In this document: positions 1 through 12,144 of the stretch, one piece after another
Layout of the letters: each line of letters begins with the position of its first letter
Numbering within the stretch: the first letter of the stretch is position 1
Source of the DNA: Moniliella sp. 'wahieum'
Lineage: Eukaryota; Basidiomycota; Moniliellomycetes; Moniliellales; Moniliellaceae
Assembly: GCA_003971905.1 (NCBI GenBank)
Contig: RSEE01000001.1
Coordinates: forward strand, 1,240,001-1,304,000
Direction of reading: 5' to 3'
DNA length: 64,000 bases
Made by a program: the position numbers and the translations under genes
Notes under the pieces: generated by a model
What the model was told of the DNA's origin: nothing
The model's database searches: none
What the model saw: the letters and a program-made list of their open reading frames with translations, nothing else

Positions 1-650
1 ACCATGGGTCGCCGGCCCCTTGTCCGCCGCCTCCTCTCTCACGTTCAGCCCACTCATTTTCGGGGGACGACACCAGCTCCTCTCCTGGACATGCACACTC
101 TTCCACTTCAGATCGACACCAATGCTCATCTTCCAGTACCTCGAGCGCCTCGGCTTCAACAGTCAACAGCGTGCTGGCGAATCCGGTATTGCCCAAACGC
201 GAGGTCGGCGAAGAGGGAGAGATGCGGCCGCTGGCGCGCGACGGAGCAAGAATCCAGGGAGCACTGCGGCAGCGTGCGCAGCATATGTAGCATACGCGGG
301 TCCACCGCAAGACGGTTGCTACGTCTGTCTCGTGGCTGGTTGCACCAAAAAGTTCAATCGATCGGAACATGTGAAGCGTCATGTACGCTGTGTGCACATG
401 AAGGACAAACGTACGTCGCCTTTTGACTCCGTGGTTGGATCTGATACATTTTTTGGTGGAGAGGAAGTACTGACACGATCGCTGCATTATGTTTTCGTTT
501 GGTTGCAGCCTTTCATGCAAAGCACAAGGGTGTGGACGTACGTTTAGCAGGCTGGATAACCTCAAGCAGCACAATTCGACACATCGGACCAAACACAAGA
601 CCAAACGCTCTAGGTTTGCATCGGGGGCGAAAGCCGCCAGGCCAGCATGA
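1..650 (+). CDS. C2H2 zinc-finger protein, 5' end outside window or unresolved
   Basis: Two classical C2H2 fingers are visible. Finger 1 (about 324-396) has the pattern C-x4-C-x12-H-x4-H within CLVAGCTKKF...HVKRH. Finger 2 (about 516-585) has C-x4-C-x12-H-x4-H within CKAQGCGRTFSRLDNLKQH. They lie in different frames and are joined if an intron is removed at about 415-508 (donor GTCGCC, acceptor TTGCAG). A stronger GTACGT donor 4 nt upstream would not keep the frame, so the junction is tentative. Upstream of the fingers a Ser/Pro-rich low-complexity reading frame reaches the window edge, so the start cannot be fixed. The stop is TGA at 648-650 after a basic Arg/Lys/Ala tail. Paired C-terminal fingers after a Ser-rich region are typical of fungal sequence-specific transcription factors. 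No family member can be named. Confidence 0.6.
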
Positions 651-1650
651 CCATGCCAAAACATCCGCTCCATTTCGGATGTGGCTGAAGACTCATTGTT
701 AACCGTATGAGAACTCGAAGGTACAGAGAGGGAAAGAACTGATTGACCCGTTGTCTTCTTTTCAAAGATCAGACTTTGTCATGGACTCTGATTCCCTTCG
801 TATCCCCCCGCTGTGTTGATCTTCATCCTTTTTTCATCACCACAGCTTGTTTTTGTTTTATCTACTTCCTTTTCCTTTCTTCCTGGCCATCGCATACAAA
901 CCCACACGTATGCATTTCTCTCCCATAACTTTTACCCTTACTCATTTTGTTCCCTCCATCCCTCTGGCTTAGCTTATCTCTGAACGGACAGCCATTTTTC
1001 TTGTCACGAACACAACACCGTTCAAGAGACAGCACTTGCTGCCTTGGAGGTAAAAGGGCTTGTGCAGACCTCTCAGAAGGTTGCAGCATGCATCATCCCA
1101 TATACACGGATGAGATGTTTTCTCACAGCCCAAACGCCAGAGGAGAAGAGCGCTCACAGTGACGAAGGCGGGTCTGGGCTTTCCACCAACAGCCCGATCC
1201 ACTCCAGCCTTCACGATGTGCTTTTGTGGTTTCCCCCCCATACGCCATTTTTTACTCTGACACAAAGGAGAGACGCAACAAAGTCACGGACACTGAGAGA
1301 AAGAGTCACAAGTACCCTATCATCTCCTGCTTTCCTCTCTTCTCTTCACGCTGCTGCGGCGACAAGAGAAGGGTTAGAGGGTAACGGGATCACTGTGGGC
1401 ACACACGCAGAGTCAGAGGAGAAGATGCAGAGGGTGAGCCGGTAGATCGTTCCATTGGACGCGGGGGCTGTCGTATAAGAATAGGGAGGAACACAGCGCG
1501 ATCAGCAATCCATTCGATTAATAGCTATCGATATATCAATCCAGATGCTCATCAGGCGCTGAGGGCCTTCAGAAAGTGAAACTATAACCCTGCTTTGCAC
1601 CGCACACTGCTGCAAGATTTCAGATCGTTGACGTTCGGCGGGTCCCCCAC
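651..1650. other. Intergenic, no gene supported
   Basis: About 1 kb between the zinc-finger gene and the RPL11 promoter. It holds pyrimidine-rich patches (about 830-960) and only short open frames on both strands with no recognisable domain or good splice context. It probably contains the 3' UTR of the zinc-finger gene and distal promoter sequence. Confidence 0.6.
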
Positions 1651-1674
1651 CCTTCCTAACCTGGGGGAACATGC

Positions 1675-1728
1675 AACCCTAACCGCACAGGGAAGTGTAA
1701 TAAATATGCCGCAGCACACCCAACCCTA
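1675..1728 (+). promoter_or_regulatory. Telo-box-like AACCCTA pair upstream of RPL11
   Basis: AACCCTAAC occurs at 1675-1683 and CAACCCTAC at 1721-1729, about 300 bp upstream of the RPL11 start codon. In many fungi AACCCTA/TAGGGTT boxes are Tbf1-type sites in ribosomal protein promoters. Function here is inferred from motif and position. Confidence 0.45.
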
Positions 1729-1814
1729 CCGTTACGCTGTTTGCGCCTTTCCTTGGGACGTTTGACCTGCCCTCGGCTGGCCCAACGACCACGACCGCCA
1801 CCTCGCGTCTCCAC

Positions 1815-2004
1815 GTGAGTATGCTGTCCACTGCGGGCGTCCCCTGAGCTGGGGAGGCTGCTGTGCCCTTGCGCCCTTACCTGGAGTGGGCCCCATCTTG
1901 TTCCTGCTCCCGTCCGCAGGCGCATGGTGGGCTCAGGGCCTCCCGGGATGGGTGCCTGGGTGCTTGTGCTGGCGATCTACTAACCTAGTCTTTGTGTTTG
2001 GCAG
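1815..2004 (+). other. Probable 5' UTR intron of RPL11
   Basis: A consensus donor GTGAGT at 1815 is followed by a perfect TACTAAC branch site at 1978-1984 and an acceptor TTTGGCAG ending at 2004, 13 nt before the RPL11 ATG. The 190-nt length is long for this window. First introns of fungal ribosomal protein genes are commonly long and near the start codon. Confidence 0.6.
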
Positions 2005-2017
2005 CAAGCTCTCAAAA

Positions 2018-2535
2018 ATGTCGTCCACCACGAACCCCATGAAGGACCTCAAGATCGACAAGCTCGTCATCAACTGCTCGGTTGGTGCCTCGGGTGACCC
2101 GCTGACGCGTGCGTGCAAGGTGCTTGAGCAGCTGACGGGTCAGACGCCCGTGACTTCCAAGGCGCGCTACACGCTCCGTGGCTTTGGCATTCGTCGTAAC
2201 GAAAAGATTGCCGCCCACGTGACGGTCCGTGGCCCCAAGGCGGAGGAGATTCTCGAGCGCGGCCTCAAGGTCAAGGAGTACGAGCTTTCGCGCCGCAACT
2301 TCTCGGAGACGGGCAACTTTGGCTTTGGCATCAATGAGCACATTGACCTCGGCATCAAGTACGACCCTTCCATTGGCATTTTCGGCCTGGACTTCTTCTG
2401 CGTCATTACCCGCCCTGGTGTGCGCGTCGCCCGCCGCAAGCAGAAGACGGCTCGCGTTGGCTACACGCACCGTGTCAAGAAGAGGAGACGGCCGCCTGGT
2501 TCCGCCAGCGCTTCGAGGGCATCATTACCAACTAA
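2018..2535 (+). CDS. RPL11: 60S ribosomal protein uL5 (L11)
   Basis: The product is the large-subunit protein that contacts 5S rRNA at the central protuberance. From ATG 2018 the frame reads [19 protein letters not shown], then the near-invariant uL5 blocks [38 protein letters not shown] and [24 protein letters not shown]. The expected length is about 172 residues. Near 2478-2485 the frame must slip by one base: the continuous frame runs into a non-homologous tail, while the adjacent frame gives the expected ending ([17 protein letters not shown]) and stops at TAA 2533-2535. In a single-domain essential protein conserved on both sides, this is best read as a one-base sequence error. An upstream in-frame extension from 1886 is probably 5' UTR and intron. 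Confidence 0.95.
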
Positions 2536-3016
2536 GTTGGCGGTATGGGTAGTCGGGTGGCTCGGCCCTGACAGCCTTCGCCCCTTTAGGTGTACGGCTT
2601 GACCCCTCCCCTCCCTAAAAACATTTGTGCCCTCGTTGCAAGAAGTTGCTTTGCAATTGGCACTGGTCAGCACGGTCGGCCGGCCCTTCCCCAGGCCCAT
2701 TGTGTCTGGCCTTCCCTATGGTTAGGAGCAGGTCCAACACGATTGGGGTTGTTCTCAAGGATCTTGCTTCTCTTCATGTGTCTTGTTGCCATTGACATGC
2801 CATGCCATCTCCCACATTTGCAGTGTTTTTAGGGTGCTGTGTCTAGAGCTATGTAGGAGCACACGAATTCGATTCAGAGCTAGCAGGGCATAAGTTATGG
2901 TTCTTGCTTGACAGACACAGACGTAAGAGGGGACGATGCCGCTGGAGCGGTCCGTTTGGCTCGTCCTTCCTGCACGGTCGTAGGCCGGCGCTTCTTGCGG
3001 TGGGTGGCTGTCAAGG

Positions 3017-4488
3017 CTAACGTAGTTTGAACGGCGGGGGCAAGGTGAGGTGCGAGCTCGGGTTCGGGGACCTGCTCCGCCTCCCGCTTGGTTGCCGGCA
3101 CGCGAGCTGCTCTTGGCGAAACGCACGCAGGTCATCGAGAAACAAGATGCCATGAGCCCAGCCAGCATATCCCCCCACAAGTTGCGCAGCCGATCGGCCA
3201 CCACTTCGTACTGCTTGGTACGGATGTGGTACTTGCGTTCGGCAAAGCGAACACGTGCCGGTCCACTGGGATGCTCGAAGGTTGGTCTGCGAAAAGAGAA
3301 GAATGCAGCTAGGAATCCGAAAATCGCACCTGGTAGTCACCCTCCTCTCCTCCTGTCCCCTTTCGTTCGGAAGCACAGCAACGTACTCGGCTACTTTGGG
3401 TCCAATCCCAGGCAAGCGCATTAGATGTTCCGTGCTTCGAGATAGGGCTTGGAACGGAGCGAGAGAAGGTAGGCTTCAACGCTGGGAAAGCGGAGGGGCG
3501 GGTCAAGGTCCGGTTCTGTAGGGGTTGGCTTGCGACGCTTCTGTTTGGTAGAGGGCGTTATGGCAGGAGGGAGAGATTCTTCTGGATGAATGAGGGGGGA
3601 AGGTGCCGAGAGAGGGGGCCATGGGCTTGGCAGAGCCGTTGGGCTGTCTGGGCAAGGTATTTGGCACGATAGCCAAAGCCCAACGTGCGCAGCAGCGCCT
3701 CCACCCCGGCTGGGCCAACGCCTGGGCGGAGGGAGGGAATGGAAGTAATTTCTTCGTTTGGTTGGTCAACGTGGGCAAAGAGAGGGTCAAGAGGGCAGGC
3801 GAAAAGTGCGTGGCGAGCTTATGCACCATTTGCCCAATGCGGGCAATGTTGTTGTTAGAGGAACAGATGAAGGCACAAAGGCACTCCCACGGGTCCTGCC
3901 GCAACACCCGTACCCCATCCAGACGCTCGGCCAAGGCGGCAAACAGGGGGTCGCGCTCCGCCCAGTCGGCATAGAGTTCAGAGGGATGGACAAGTTGAGG
4001 TAATCTGCCAGCCATAGGGCGGTTGCTTGCTCTTCCTTCTCGCTCACCGACTTGCCGGGAGGGAAAATGGTTTTGTACCAAAGCTGTCCCTCTTGTGACT
4101 GGTCAGCTGGGTAGGAGGTGCAGCTGTTTGCCTCGTGCTTGAGAGGAACTGCCTTCCGACCCAGGTCTTGCCGCAGCAGCACCACCCTGTCCGACAAGCA
4201 CAGGGACCACGCTCGGGCCACCGACGACGCCGCCAGCTCGGGGGGCAGTTGGAGGGGACTTGTCTCCGGGCACTCGGGCGGATCAGGGGCGCGGCGGGAT
4301 GCTCACGCCATCGGAACGCTTGGCCACAGGGGGGAAATAGTAAGATCGAGCCGGAGCTCGGACGAAGGCACGGACAACGCTTGGTACCCGGTCGCGGCAG
4401 CATGTGCTCGATGGCGCTGCGTGCGACAGGGAGAGTGGGCATGGCGGCGGGGGCTGGGCGCTGGGGTCGCAGGCGCATCCGCTGGCAT
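3017..4488 (-). CDS. OGG1: 8-oxoguanine DNA glycosylase/AP lyase
   Basis: The product is a base-excision-repair enzyme that removes 8-oxoguanine from DNA in nucleus and/or mitochondria. Reading the minus strand, the N-terminal SSELRLDLTI and GQAFRWRE blocks are followed by RQDPWECLCAFICSSNNNIARI, a GFGYRAKYL segment, then the helix-hairpin-helix GPD core: LPGIGPKVAEYVAV carries the catalytic lysine in GPK, and IPVDRHVF carries the catalytic aspartate. The end is GGYAGWAHGILFLDDLRAF with a basic Pro-rich tail. At least five one-base frame changes are needed, for example in the six-G run before GGYAGW, so the exact protein cannot be read continuously. The start at 4488 is uncertain. The window contains no other HhH-GPD gene. 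Confidence 0.88.
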
Positions 4489-4497
4489 CGCCGGGAG

Positions 4498-4511
4498 GGG
4501 GGGGGGGGGGG
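4498..4511 (+). repeat. Poly-G run beside the OGG1 start
   Basis: A run of about 14 G lies at the 5' end of the OGG1 coding region (minus strand). Its true length is probably uncertain and it contributes to the ambiguous OGG1 start. Confidence 0.7.
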
Positions 4512-4907
4512 GGAGCGACGAGGTGCGGGCGGAAGGCGGAGCAGTTGCGCCAGCGTCCGCGCCGCCTGCCGGCTGCTATCTTCTGAGATCCCACATCTCC
4601 ATCTCCATCTCGCCTGTATGGGCCACGTGACATCCCTTCCCAGATCGATCTCAGATCTCATTGTGAGTCCGGAGGGAGCGCTGACCAGTGACTCCATGGG
4701 ACGACGGCTGATGGGTCACGTGGTTGGTGCCTCCGGCTGCGTCGCAGCTCTGGGCCGGAAGACAGCGCCCGTGTGCCGCGGTGAGTCGACGATGCTTCCG
4801 GTGGGGTTAGGTTGCGGGGCCATCGACTGGGCCACCTGCTTGCTGCCTCCTGGCCTCCTGTGCGCCCCACCCCGCCTCGCCCCCCGCCTCCCCACCACCA
4901 CCACACC

Positions 4908-6037
4908 ATGGCTTCCCCTCAGCGCATCCGCACGCCCCTCACCGACCTCTTTGGCATCCAGCACCCCATCCTGCTTGCTGTGCGTCCTGCTCTCCTTGCC
5001 TCTCTGTCGTCTCCGCTGACCCGCCCTCATTTCACAGGGCATGAACGTCGCCTCTGGCCCCGACCTGGCCGCTGCCGTGACCAATGCCGGCGGGCTCGGC
5101 GTGATTGGCGGGCTCGGGTACACTCCCAAGATGCTGCGCGAGCAGATTGGGTACATCAAAGAAGGTCTGGTGGACAAGAAGGCGCCGTTTGGGGTGGATC
5201 TGTTGCTGCCTCAGGTCGGCGGCGAGGCGCGCAAGACCAACTACGACTACACGGGGGGCACCTGATGGAATTGGCCGATGTGATTGTGGAAGAAGGGGCG
5301 AAGCTGTTTGTGTCGGCGGTTGGCGTGCCACCGAAAGCCCTGGTGGAGCGGCTGCACAAGGGCGGCGTTGTGGTGGCCAATTATTGGCCATCCGAAGCAT
5401 GCCTCAAGGCTGCCCAAGCAGGCGTAGACATGATCATTGTCCAAGGCGGCGAGGGCGGCGGTCACACGGGCGATGTGCCGTTTAGTGTGCTGGTGCCGCG
5501 GGTGGTGGACCTGGTCAACGAGAATGGCTGGAAGTCGCCTTTGACGGGCAAACCGGTGATTGTGGTGGCCGCGGGCGGGGTGTGGAACGGGCGGTCGCTG
5601 GCTGCGTCGCTGGTCTATGGCGCGGCCGGGGTGTGGGTTGGCACGCGCTTTGTCGCGTCGGTGGAGAGTGGTGCACCCAAGAAGCACAAGGAAGCTGTGG
5701 TCAGCGCGAACCACGAGAGCGATGTGCGCACCCTCATCTTTACCGGCCGCCCTCTCCGGCTGAAAAAGACGCCCTACATTGAGGACTGGGAGGCCAAGCC
5801 GGACGAGATCAAGCGGCTCACTTCCCAGGGCATCATCCCCTGGAAGTATGATTTGGAGCACGATGATGCCCAAGGCACCAACGAGGACCGTTCCCGCGAC
5901 AAGCACCTGATGGGCAAGTGCGCTTCCGTCATCAATGACATTCTCCCGGCCAAGGTGATCATTGATCAGTTTGTTGACGAGGCGGCCGCTGTCCTGACTG
6001 CCTCGAGCGCCACTGTGGTGCCCCGGCCAAGCTGTAG
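4908..6037 (+). CDS. Nitronate monooxygenase (2-nitropropane dioxygenase family)
   Basis: The product is an FMN-dependent TIM-barrel enzyme that oxidises alkyl nitronates such as propionate-3-nitronate. Exon 1 (4908-4979) encodes MASPQRIRTPLTDLFGIQHPILLA. A 58-nt intron (4980-5037, GTGCGT..CACAG) precedes GMNVASGPDLAAAVTNAGGLGVIGG. Later family landmarks are NYDYTGG, the glycine-rich QGGEGGGHTGDV segment around the phosphate-binding site, and AAGGVWNGRSLAASLVYGAAGVWVGTRF. One base appears to be missing in the GGGGGG run near 5255, because both flanking frames are conserved. The open frame runs past 6037, but the neighbouring frame gives a short end, PAKL-stop (TAG 6035-6037), with a possible peroxisomal PTS1 AKL. 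The length (about 357 residues) fits the family. Confidence 0.9.
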
Positions 6038-6779
6038 CTGCTTTGGCCCAATGTGTTTTTTGGGTTGTGGCTACCGTGACCGACGTCGGTATCCGGGTAG
6101 AATGAATGTCTTTAGCCACGCCATGCGGTCAAGGGTAGGCAACAGCCAGCGTAATGTAATAGTGAGATAGCCTCGATTTCGGCTTTGGCTTTGTGTGCAC
6201 ACACAATCTAGCACCGCGCGTTACACGCCGTGGGGTCTGGGGCCTTGACTTCAAGGGGGTAGAACAAAAAGGTGCGCGAGGCATCATATGCCCACTGGCT
6301 GTCCCAACCCTACATCACAGCTGCCCAGTGGCGACCATCATATGGGTCCCTTCCCCCCCGCAGCACTCACATGTCACACAAGCAACAAAAACATCTGGGA
6401 CCACTCTGCCCACATCCATCTAACCTCACCGTTCAGCCCAAACAATCTCGCCCGCACGCGAGACGTCATCGCGCCATCCGACATCCTGGATCGAGGCCAG
6501 CAGGGGCTGAGTTAGTCGTGACGCTATTCTTAGTCCAGATGCAGAGGAGACCCCACTGCAGTATTGCTCAACCAAAACGCGCATATTAGGTCTATGCACC
6601 TCTACACAGTGGGAATCTCTTGTTGGATAGGGCATCGAGTGCATTGCCTCTCTCGTTTCACGATATCACACAGGGGGTGGGGCAAGGGGAGGGGAGCGCG
6701 CAGCGGCTGACTAGCGAACCAACAAGCGCGGCACAGGCAAGCAGGACGCAATCGCCCCAGGCCAGTACGCGTCACCTGT
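6038..6779. other. Intergenic between convergent NMO and PP2A genes
   Basis: Two genes converge on this 0.7-kb stretch, so it should hold both 3' UTRs and polyadenylation signals. Open frames here are short and show no recognisable domain. Confidence 0.6.
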
Positions 6780-7878
<1,099 letters not shown>

Positions 7879-8306
7879 GTCTGCGGGGAAGGGGGGGTGG
7901 AGGGTGGAGGTGGGGGTGGGCGGAGGGCATCGTTCCACTCGATCCAACGTGGGCTGAACGGGCCCGTGACCGGTGACTTCCCTCGTGACCCGTGCGGACG
8001 CGGGCCATCCGCCCACTGCCCCTGTGGCTGGGGCGCTGGCGCGGCCGCAGAGCAAAAGGCCGCGTGCGCCAACCCTAGCACGGGGCGCGCAGCGGTGCGG
8101 CCGCATCACACCTGTGTCACGCGTCGCTCGTCACGCGTCCCCGGCCTCTCTCCCGCGTGGTGCGTACTGGCGCCGCTCTTTGCTCAGCCAGCCTCAGCTG
8201 CGCGTTCCGCCCCCCGCATTCCGCCCCGTCCCGCCCGTTCTCTTCTTCTTGGCCTGCTGCCGCTGCCGCCCGGCCCGACCGCCCCTCCGCCAACCCAACC
8301 CCACCC

Positions 8307-9377
8307 ATGGCACCCTCCGCACGCATGGCGTTGGCCTTGGCCACGGCGCGTCCGCTCCTGGGTGGGCGCACACACGTGCTGCCCCGCTCCCCTCTTGCTC
8401 TCCCACGCCTGCCCGTCGCTGCGCCAGCAGTTGCTGCCCGCTCCTTTGGCTTTGTGCCTCCACGTCCAAGCCCAAGAAGGATCCCAAGCCGGTGTATCCG
8501 TCCCGCCGCCAAAAAAAGAACGATGGCTTCCGTGTGCCGCGCATTGGCCCCGTCATTTCGGGTCGCCAAATTATCCCCCGCGCTTCCACGGTGGCATTAC
8601 CGGCAGGCTCGCTGCCAACATTTGGTCGCGCTCCGCGCTGGAGAAGCTGACGGGGCTCATGTCGTCCAACTACAGCTTGAGCGCGCTCGTTGACGACCTC
8701 TTTACCTCCCCTGAGGGAAAGGCTCTGTACGAACGCCTCTACTCCACCATCGAGACCACCCAGCTCAAAGCCACCTCGGAGGACCTCGCCGAGGTGGACA
8801 AGTACGCGGAGCACCTGAAGCTGACCTCGCCAGTCCGGTATGCATTTTTTTTCTTGGGCCTTGCGCCCTCTTGTTTTTGCTGCACCCACACGAGCAGTGG
8901 CTGACCTTTCTCGTTGCCTTTTTGTTTCCGTACAGGGACACGCTTAAGGATATGGTCGTTGCGGGCGTGTTTAATGAGCCAACGATCCGACAGGTGGCCA
9001 AGCTGTACAACTCGTTCATCCTCGAGGCACTTCGGTTCCAACAGGTTGAGGTCACTTCTCACAGGGTATGTCCTCCCTCCAACCCAACCTATTGCTATGA
9101 CGAGCACGACTGACGCATAACCCCCCCCCCCCCATTTCTTCCCTCGCCGCGCCTTCAGCCCCTGACGAGGAGGATGAAAAGATGCGGGTCAAAGTGGGTC
9201 TGCTGACGTCCAACCTGACGCTGCTGCCCAAGAAAATGCGGGTCAAGATTGACTACAAGGTGGACCCGGCGATTGAGGGTGGGTTTGTCATCTACTTCCC
9301 GCGCGACCAGAAACGGTTCGATTTCAGCCTCAAGTCGCGCCACAGCATGCTCGAGTGGATCGCCGCAGGGGGTCTAA
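8307..9377 (+). CDS. Probable mitochondrial ATP synthase OSCP subunit
   Basis: The likely role is the peripheral-stalk subunit that joins F1 to Fo in the inner mitochondrial membrane. ATG 8307 opens an Arg/Ala-rich, acid-free leader (MALALATARPLLGG...), suitable as a transit peptide. A GITGRLAANIWSRSALEKL segment resembles the first OSCP helix. The carboxyl part FQQVEVTS..DEEDE followed by MRVKIDYKVDPAIEGGFVIYF and a Asp-x-Ser-x-x-x-Arg ending follows the pattern of the OSCP/delta C-terminal domain (VTSA-PL, K-x-D-P-x-I-x-GG). Introns are at 8838-8935 and 9066-9158 (98 and 93 nt). The frame changes once or twice between 8450 and 8600 and near the end, so the stop (about 9377) is approximate. 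The middle helical region is divergent; an unrelated mitochondrial protein remains possible. Confidence 0.55.
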
Positions 9378-10171
9378 ACTGTTGTACCCGCCTGCATGCA
9401 GTTTCTTTTCTCTTCGCCCCGGGCGGGATGGGGTTGCGGATGCGATGCTACTCATCATGGAGACACTGGCCAGGGCGGTTGTTCGCGTGGCAGGTAGACG
9501 AGCAGGCGAGGCAGACGACAGTGATGCTAGGGGTGAGATCACCAAACGAGGAAATACGGAGGTATACAGGCGACAGGAGAGTTGGTCAAGGGATGGGAGG
9601 CGGCCTGATGCACCATTTGTCCCCGGCTTACTTGGTAGATGTGAGCAAACCCGTTGCACTCGTCCTCGGAAGGTCAGATTGATGATCTCGTCCCGAAAGC
9701 CGGGGGAGAGGGAAAGAGGCCGGATCGGGATCTGGATCGTCTCGACCCCATTCAAGCCAGCCTTAGCTGGGACTCGACTGCGTTGGGGCCGCAGGGGGCT
9801 GCCAGTGCAGCAACGCAATGTCTGCCTTGGCACGGCGGGTGCGAGCTGACGGTTGGGAGTAGTTGAAATGCAGCCGTGGGAAGTGAAATATTGCAGCTTA
9901 GGCAGCCTGCGCCGGCTGTTGTTCTCGCCAGGTGTCGGCAGCGACGGACGAGTGACGGACTAGTGACGACCGGGCGGCCCCCTGCCCCCGCCACCAGCAT
10001 CCAGTCCCATCCCCCCGCTACCCCCTTCCCGCTGCCATCGCCATCGCCACCACCACCACCACCACTGCCACCGTTGCCACCGCCACCGCCACCGCATTCA
10101 CCACCTCCTCCTCAGGCACCACACTCTCAGTCACCCCCCTCCCCCCGCGACGCTGCGCTGCCGCCCAGCGG

Positions 10172-12144
10172 AATGGCGATAAGCGCCTCCCCGAGCCTGC
10201 CCTCGCGCATGCGGCCCTTCCCGCCGCCCCTTCTCCTGCCCTCGATCGTGTCGCCACCGCCATCCGCCTCCCACCGCTCGCTCCCCGCCGGCCCTCGTCA
10301 CCATCCGGCCCGGTGGCTGGACCAGCACCCTCCCCGACCAGGACCCCTCACCATCGCTCGCCTCCAAACCTGCGCCACACCGCCTCCCGCCTCTGTCCTG
10401 CAGCCCCAGCCCCCCCACTACGATGCACCAGCCTCAGCTCGCTTCCCGCCCCCCAGCCCACCACCCGGGTTGCGTCGTTCTTCGGTGGTCGCTGGCGGTA
10501 ATTCACGTCGGCCTTCAGTCACCGGCCCCCTTTCTGCCCCCGGTGGCCCACCAGGTGCGCGCTCTACACTAGCAAATCTATCATCAACCGCCTCTTCACG
10601 CTCTGTTTCCGCGCTCAGGCATGTGCCGGAGGTGCTTGATGCGTCCCCCAGCCCTCCTTCCTTGGCTTCCACTTTAGCCCCCCCGAACCCCCGCCTGCGC
10701 TCGAGAGCAGCACCTCGCAGCGCACGGCGTTCCCCCCGACCGACCCGCCCAGCCTAGACGACCCGTCCTTGGCCACCCACTCTGCCCTCCGTCTTCTGTG
10801 CGCCGGCAGCCCAACGGAAGAGCAGGGGGAAGCTGACGAGGAGCACTCAAGCCACGCCCTTCCTTGCGCTCCACCGCGTCGTCCTATCGATGAGCTTGCT
10901 GAGTTGGCACTCCCAGGGCTCCAGCTTCTTTAGCGTCTAGTGGAAGAAGGGACAGCACGCTTCCCCCCCCGCTGTCTGTTCCTGGGGGACCTGGGGGAAG
11001 AAGGGAGAGTACTCAGGTTCCTCCTCCTTATGCACAGGGCGGAAGGGAGGGCGTCCCGGTTCCCCCCTCGTCTGCACAGGACGCTACTCCCGCCAGATCT
11101 CGTGTTCCAGTGCCGATTTCGGGCCCAAAGAACCTAGGCGGAAAGGCATGTCCCAACGTCGGACGCTACACTTGATTGAGCAGTACAAGGCCTTGCGGGG
11201 GAGAGTTCACTCGTTACCCATCTTCTTTACCTGTATGTGCACGTCTTGATCTTACCCCCCTGTTGCTCCCCTAGACTTTTTCCAGTGTGTGGCCCGACTA
11301 TTAACACGTCCCTAATCTTTCCAGTCTGAATTCTGGGAACGACTCGCCGAGGTGCTCAATCGCCCCGAGATGATGGATGGCGACCGCGAACGGCAATTAA
11401 GTGGGGCGATGGTCAAGCACCGCTGGGATTATCTTGTTCGCCTGACGCGAGCCTTCACCTGGGCCCTGGACCGTGAACGATGGCCGGGAATTACATTGCG
11501 ATACAATCGCGCTGGTGGAGGCCGCCTTGAGGGCTCGGACGAAGATTGGCGCCGATTACGGGAGGACAGTTCCAATCGCGAGCGGGCGGATATGGTGCAC
11601 CAAGCAGCGTTTGTGTTTTATGAGGAGATGCGCGCTGTCGGTGGCGACCAGTATACTTTGCGCACGGCCGAGCACAATGACCCCTCTGCCCCAGGGGGGT
11701 CAGAGGATGGAAGTGCACTCGAACGCCCACGCAAGCGCAGTCGCCGTTCGCTCCGGAATGAATTCTTAGAGGGATCGGATGAAGACCCGGCCTTGAGGGA
11801 GCGGAAGCGTTCGAACGCTTCGTACCTTGCTCCTTCTGGCCAACCTTCGCGTCAGGGCAGTGTATATGTTCCACCGCTTTCTTCGATTCCGCGTGGCGCT
11901 CATTTCTCTCTTCCCCACCATCTCGGTTTTGCTCCCTCCCCCAAGCAAGCTGTTCGCCATGCTTCAACAGGCTCGGTTTGTTGCACCCCAGCCACCAGCC
12001 GGCGTGTATGCCCCGCCGTTCTCAGCAATGCCCGGCTACTCTGGCCCCCCTCCTTACCGTTCTTACCACCCCGATGTTCCTTCTGAACCACCTCCGCCTG
12101 AGCGAGTGGGCTCATACGGTTACCCCCCCCCCATGCGCATCTAG
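10172..12144 (+). CDS. Pro/Ser-rich protein with Myb/trihelix-like domain
   Basis: I do not recognise an orthologue. The N-terminal half (about 10172-10930) is very rich in Pro, Ser and Ala and crosses frames. A helical module follows in at least two pieces: TLHLIEQYKALRGRVHSL (about 11165-11220) and, after a probable intron ending CTTTCCAG at 11323, EFWERLAEVLN...VKHRWDYLVRLTRAF (about 11325-11455). This W/F-spaced pattern resembles SANT, MADF or trihelix DNA-binding domains. A basic cluster, RPRKRSRRSLR, is a candidate nuclear signal, and the carboxyl end is Pro/Tyr-rich (YGYPPPMRI, stop at 12144). A transcriptional role is inference. The start and the exon structure are uncertain because of frame slips in the low-complexity part. 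Confidence 0.45.

Noticed and set aside
1886-2017. N-terminal extension of RPL11 from ATG 1886
   Set aside because: The extension overlaps a well-formed intron (donor, TACTAAC, acceptor) and uL5 proteins start at the MSS/MSA position.
2018-2602. RPL11, PGK, PP2A and others as pseudogenes
   Set aside because: Conservation is intact on both sides of each break, breaks are mostly single bases often in homopolymers, and several essential genes are affected at once, which fits sequence error.
9455-9860. Minus-strand frame with a possible 105-nt intron (9527-9631) and a segment like PSEDECNGFAHIYQ
   Set aside because: No clear start codon, no recognised family, and it needs frame changes over a short length. 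Possible but not supportable.
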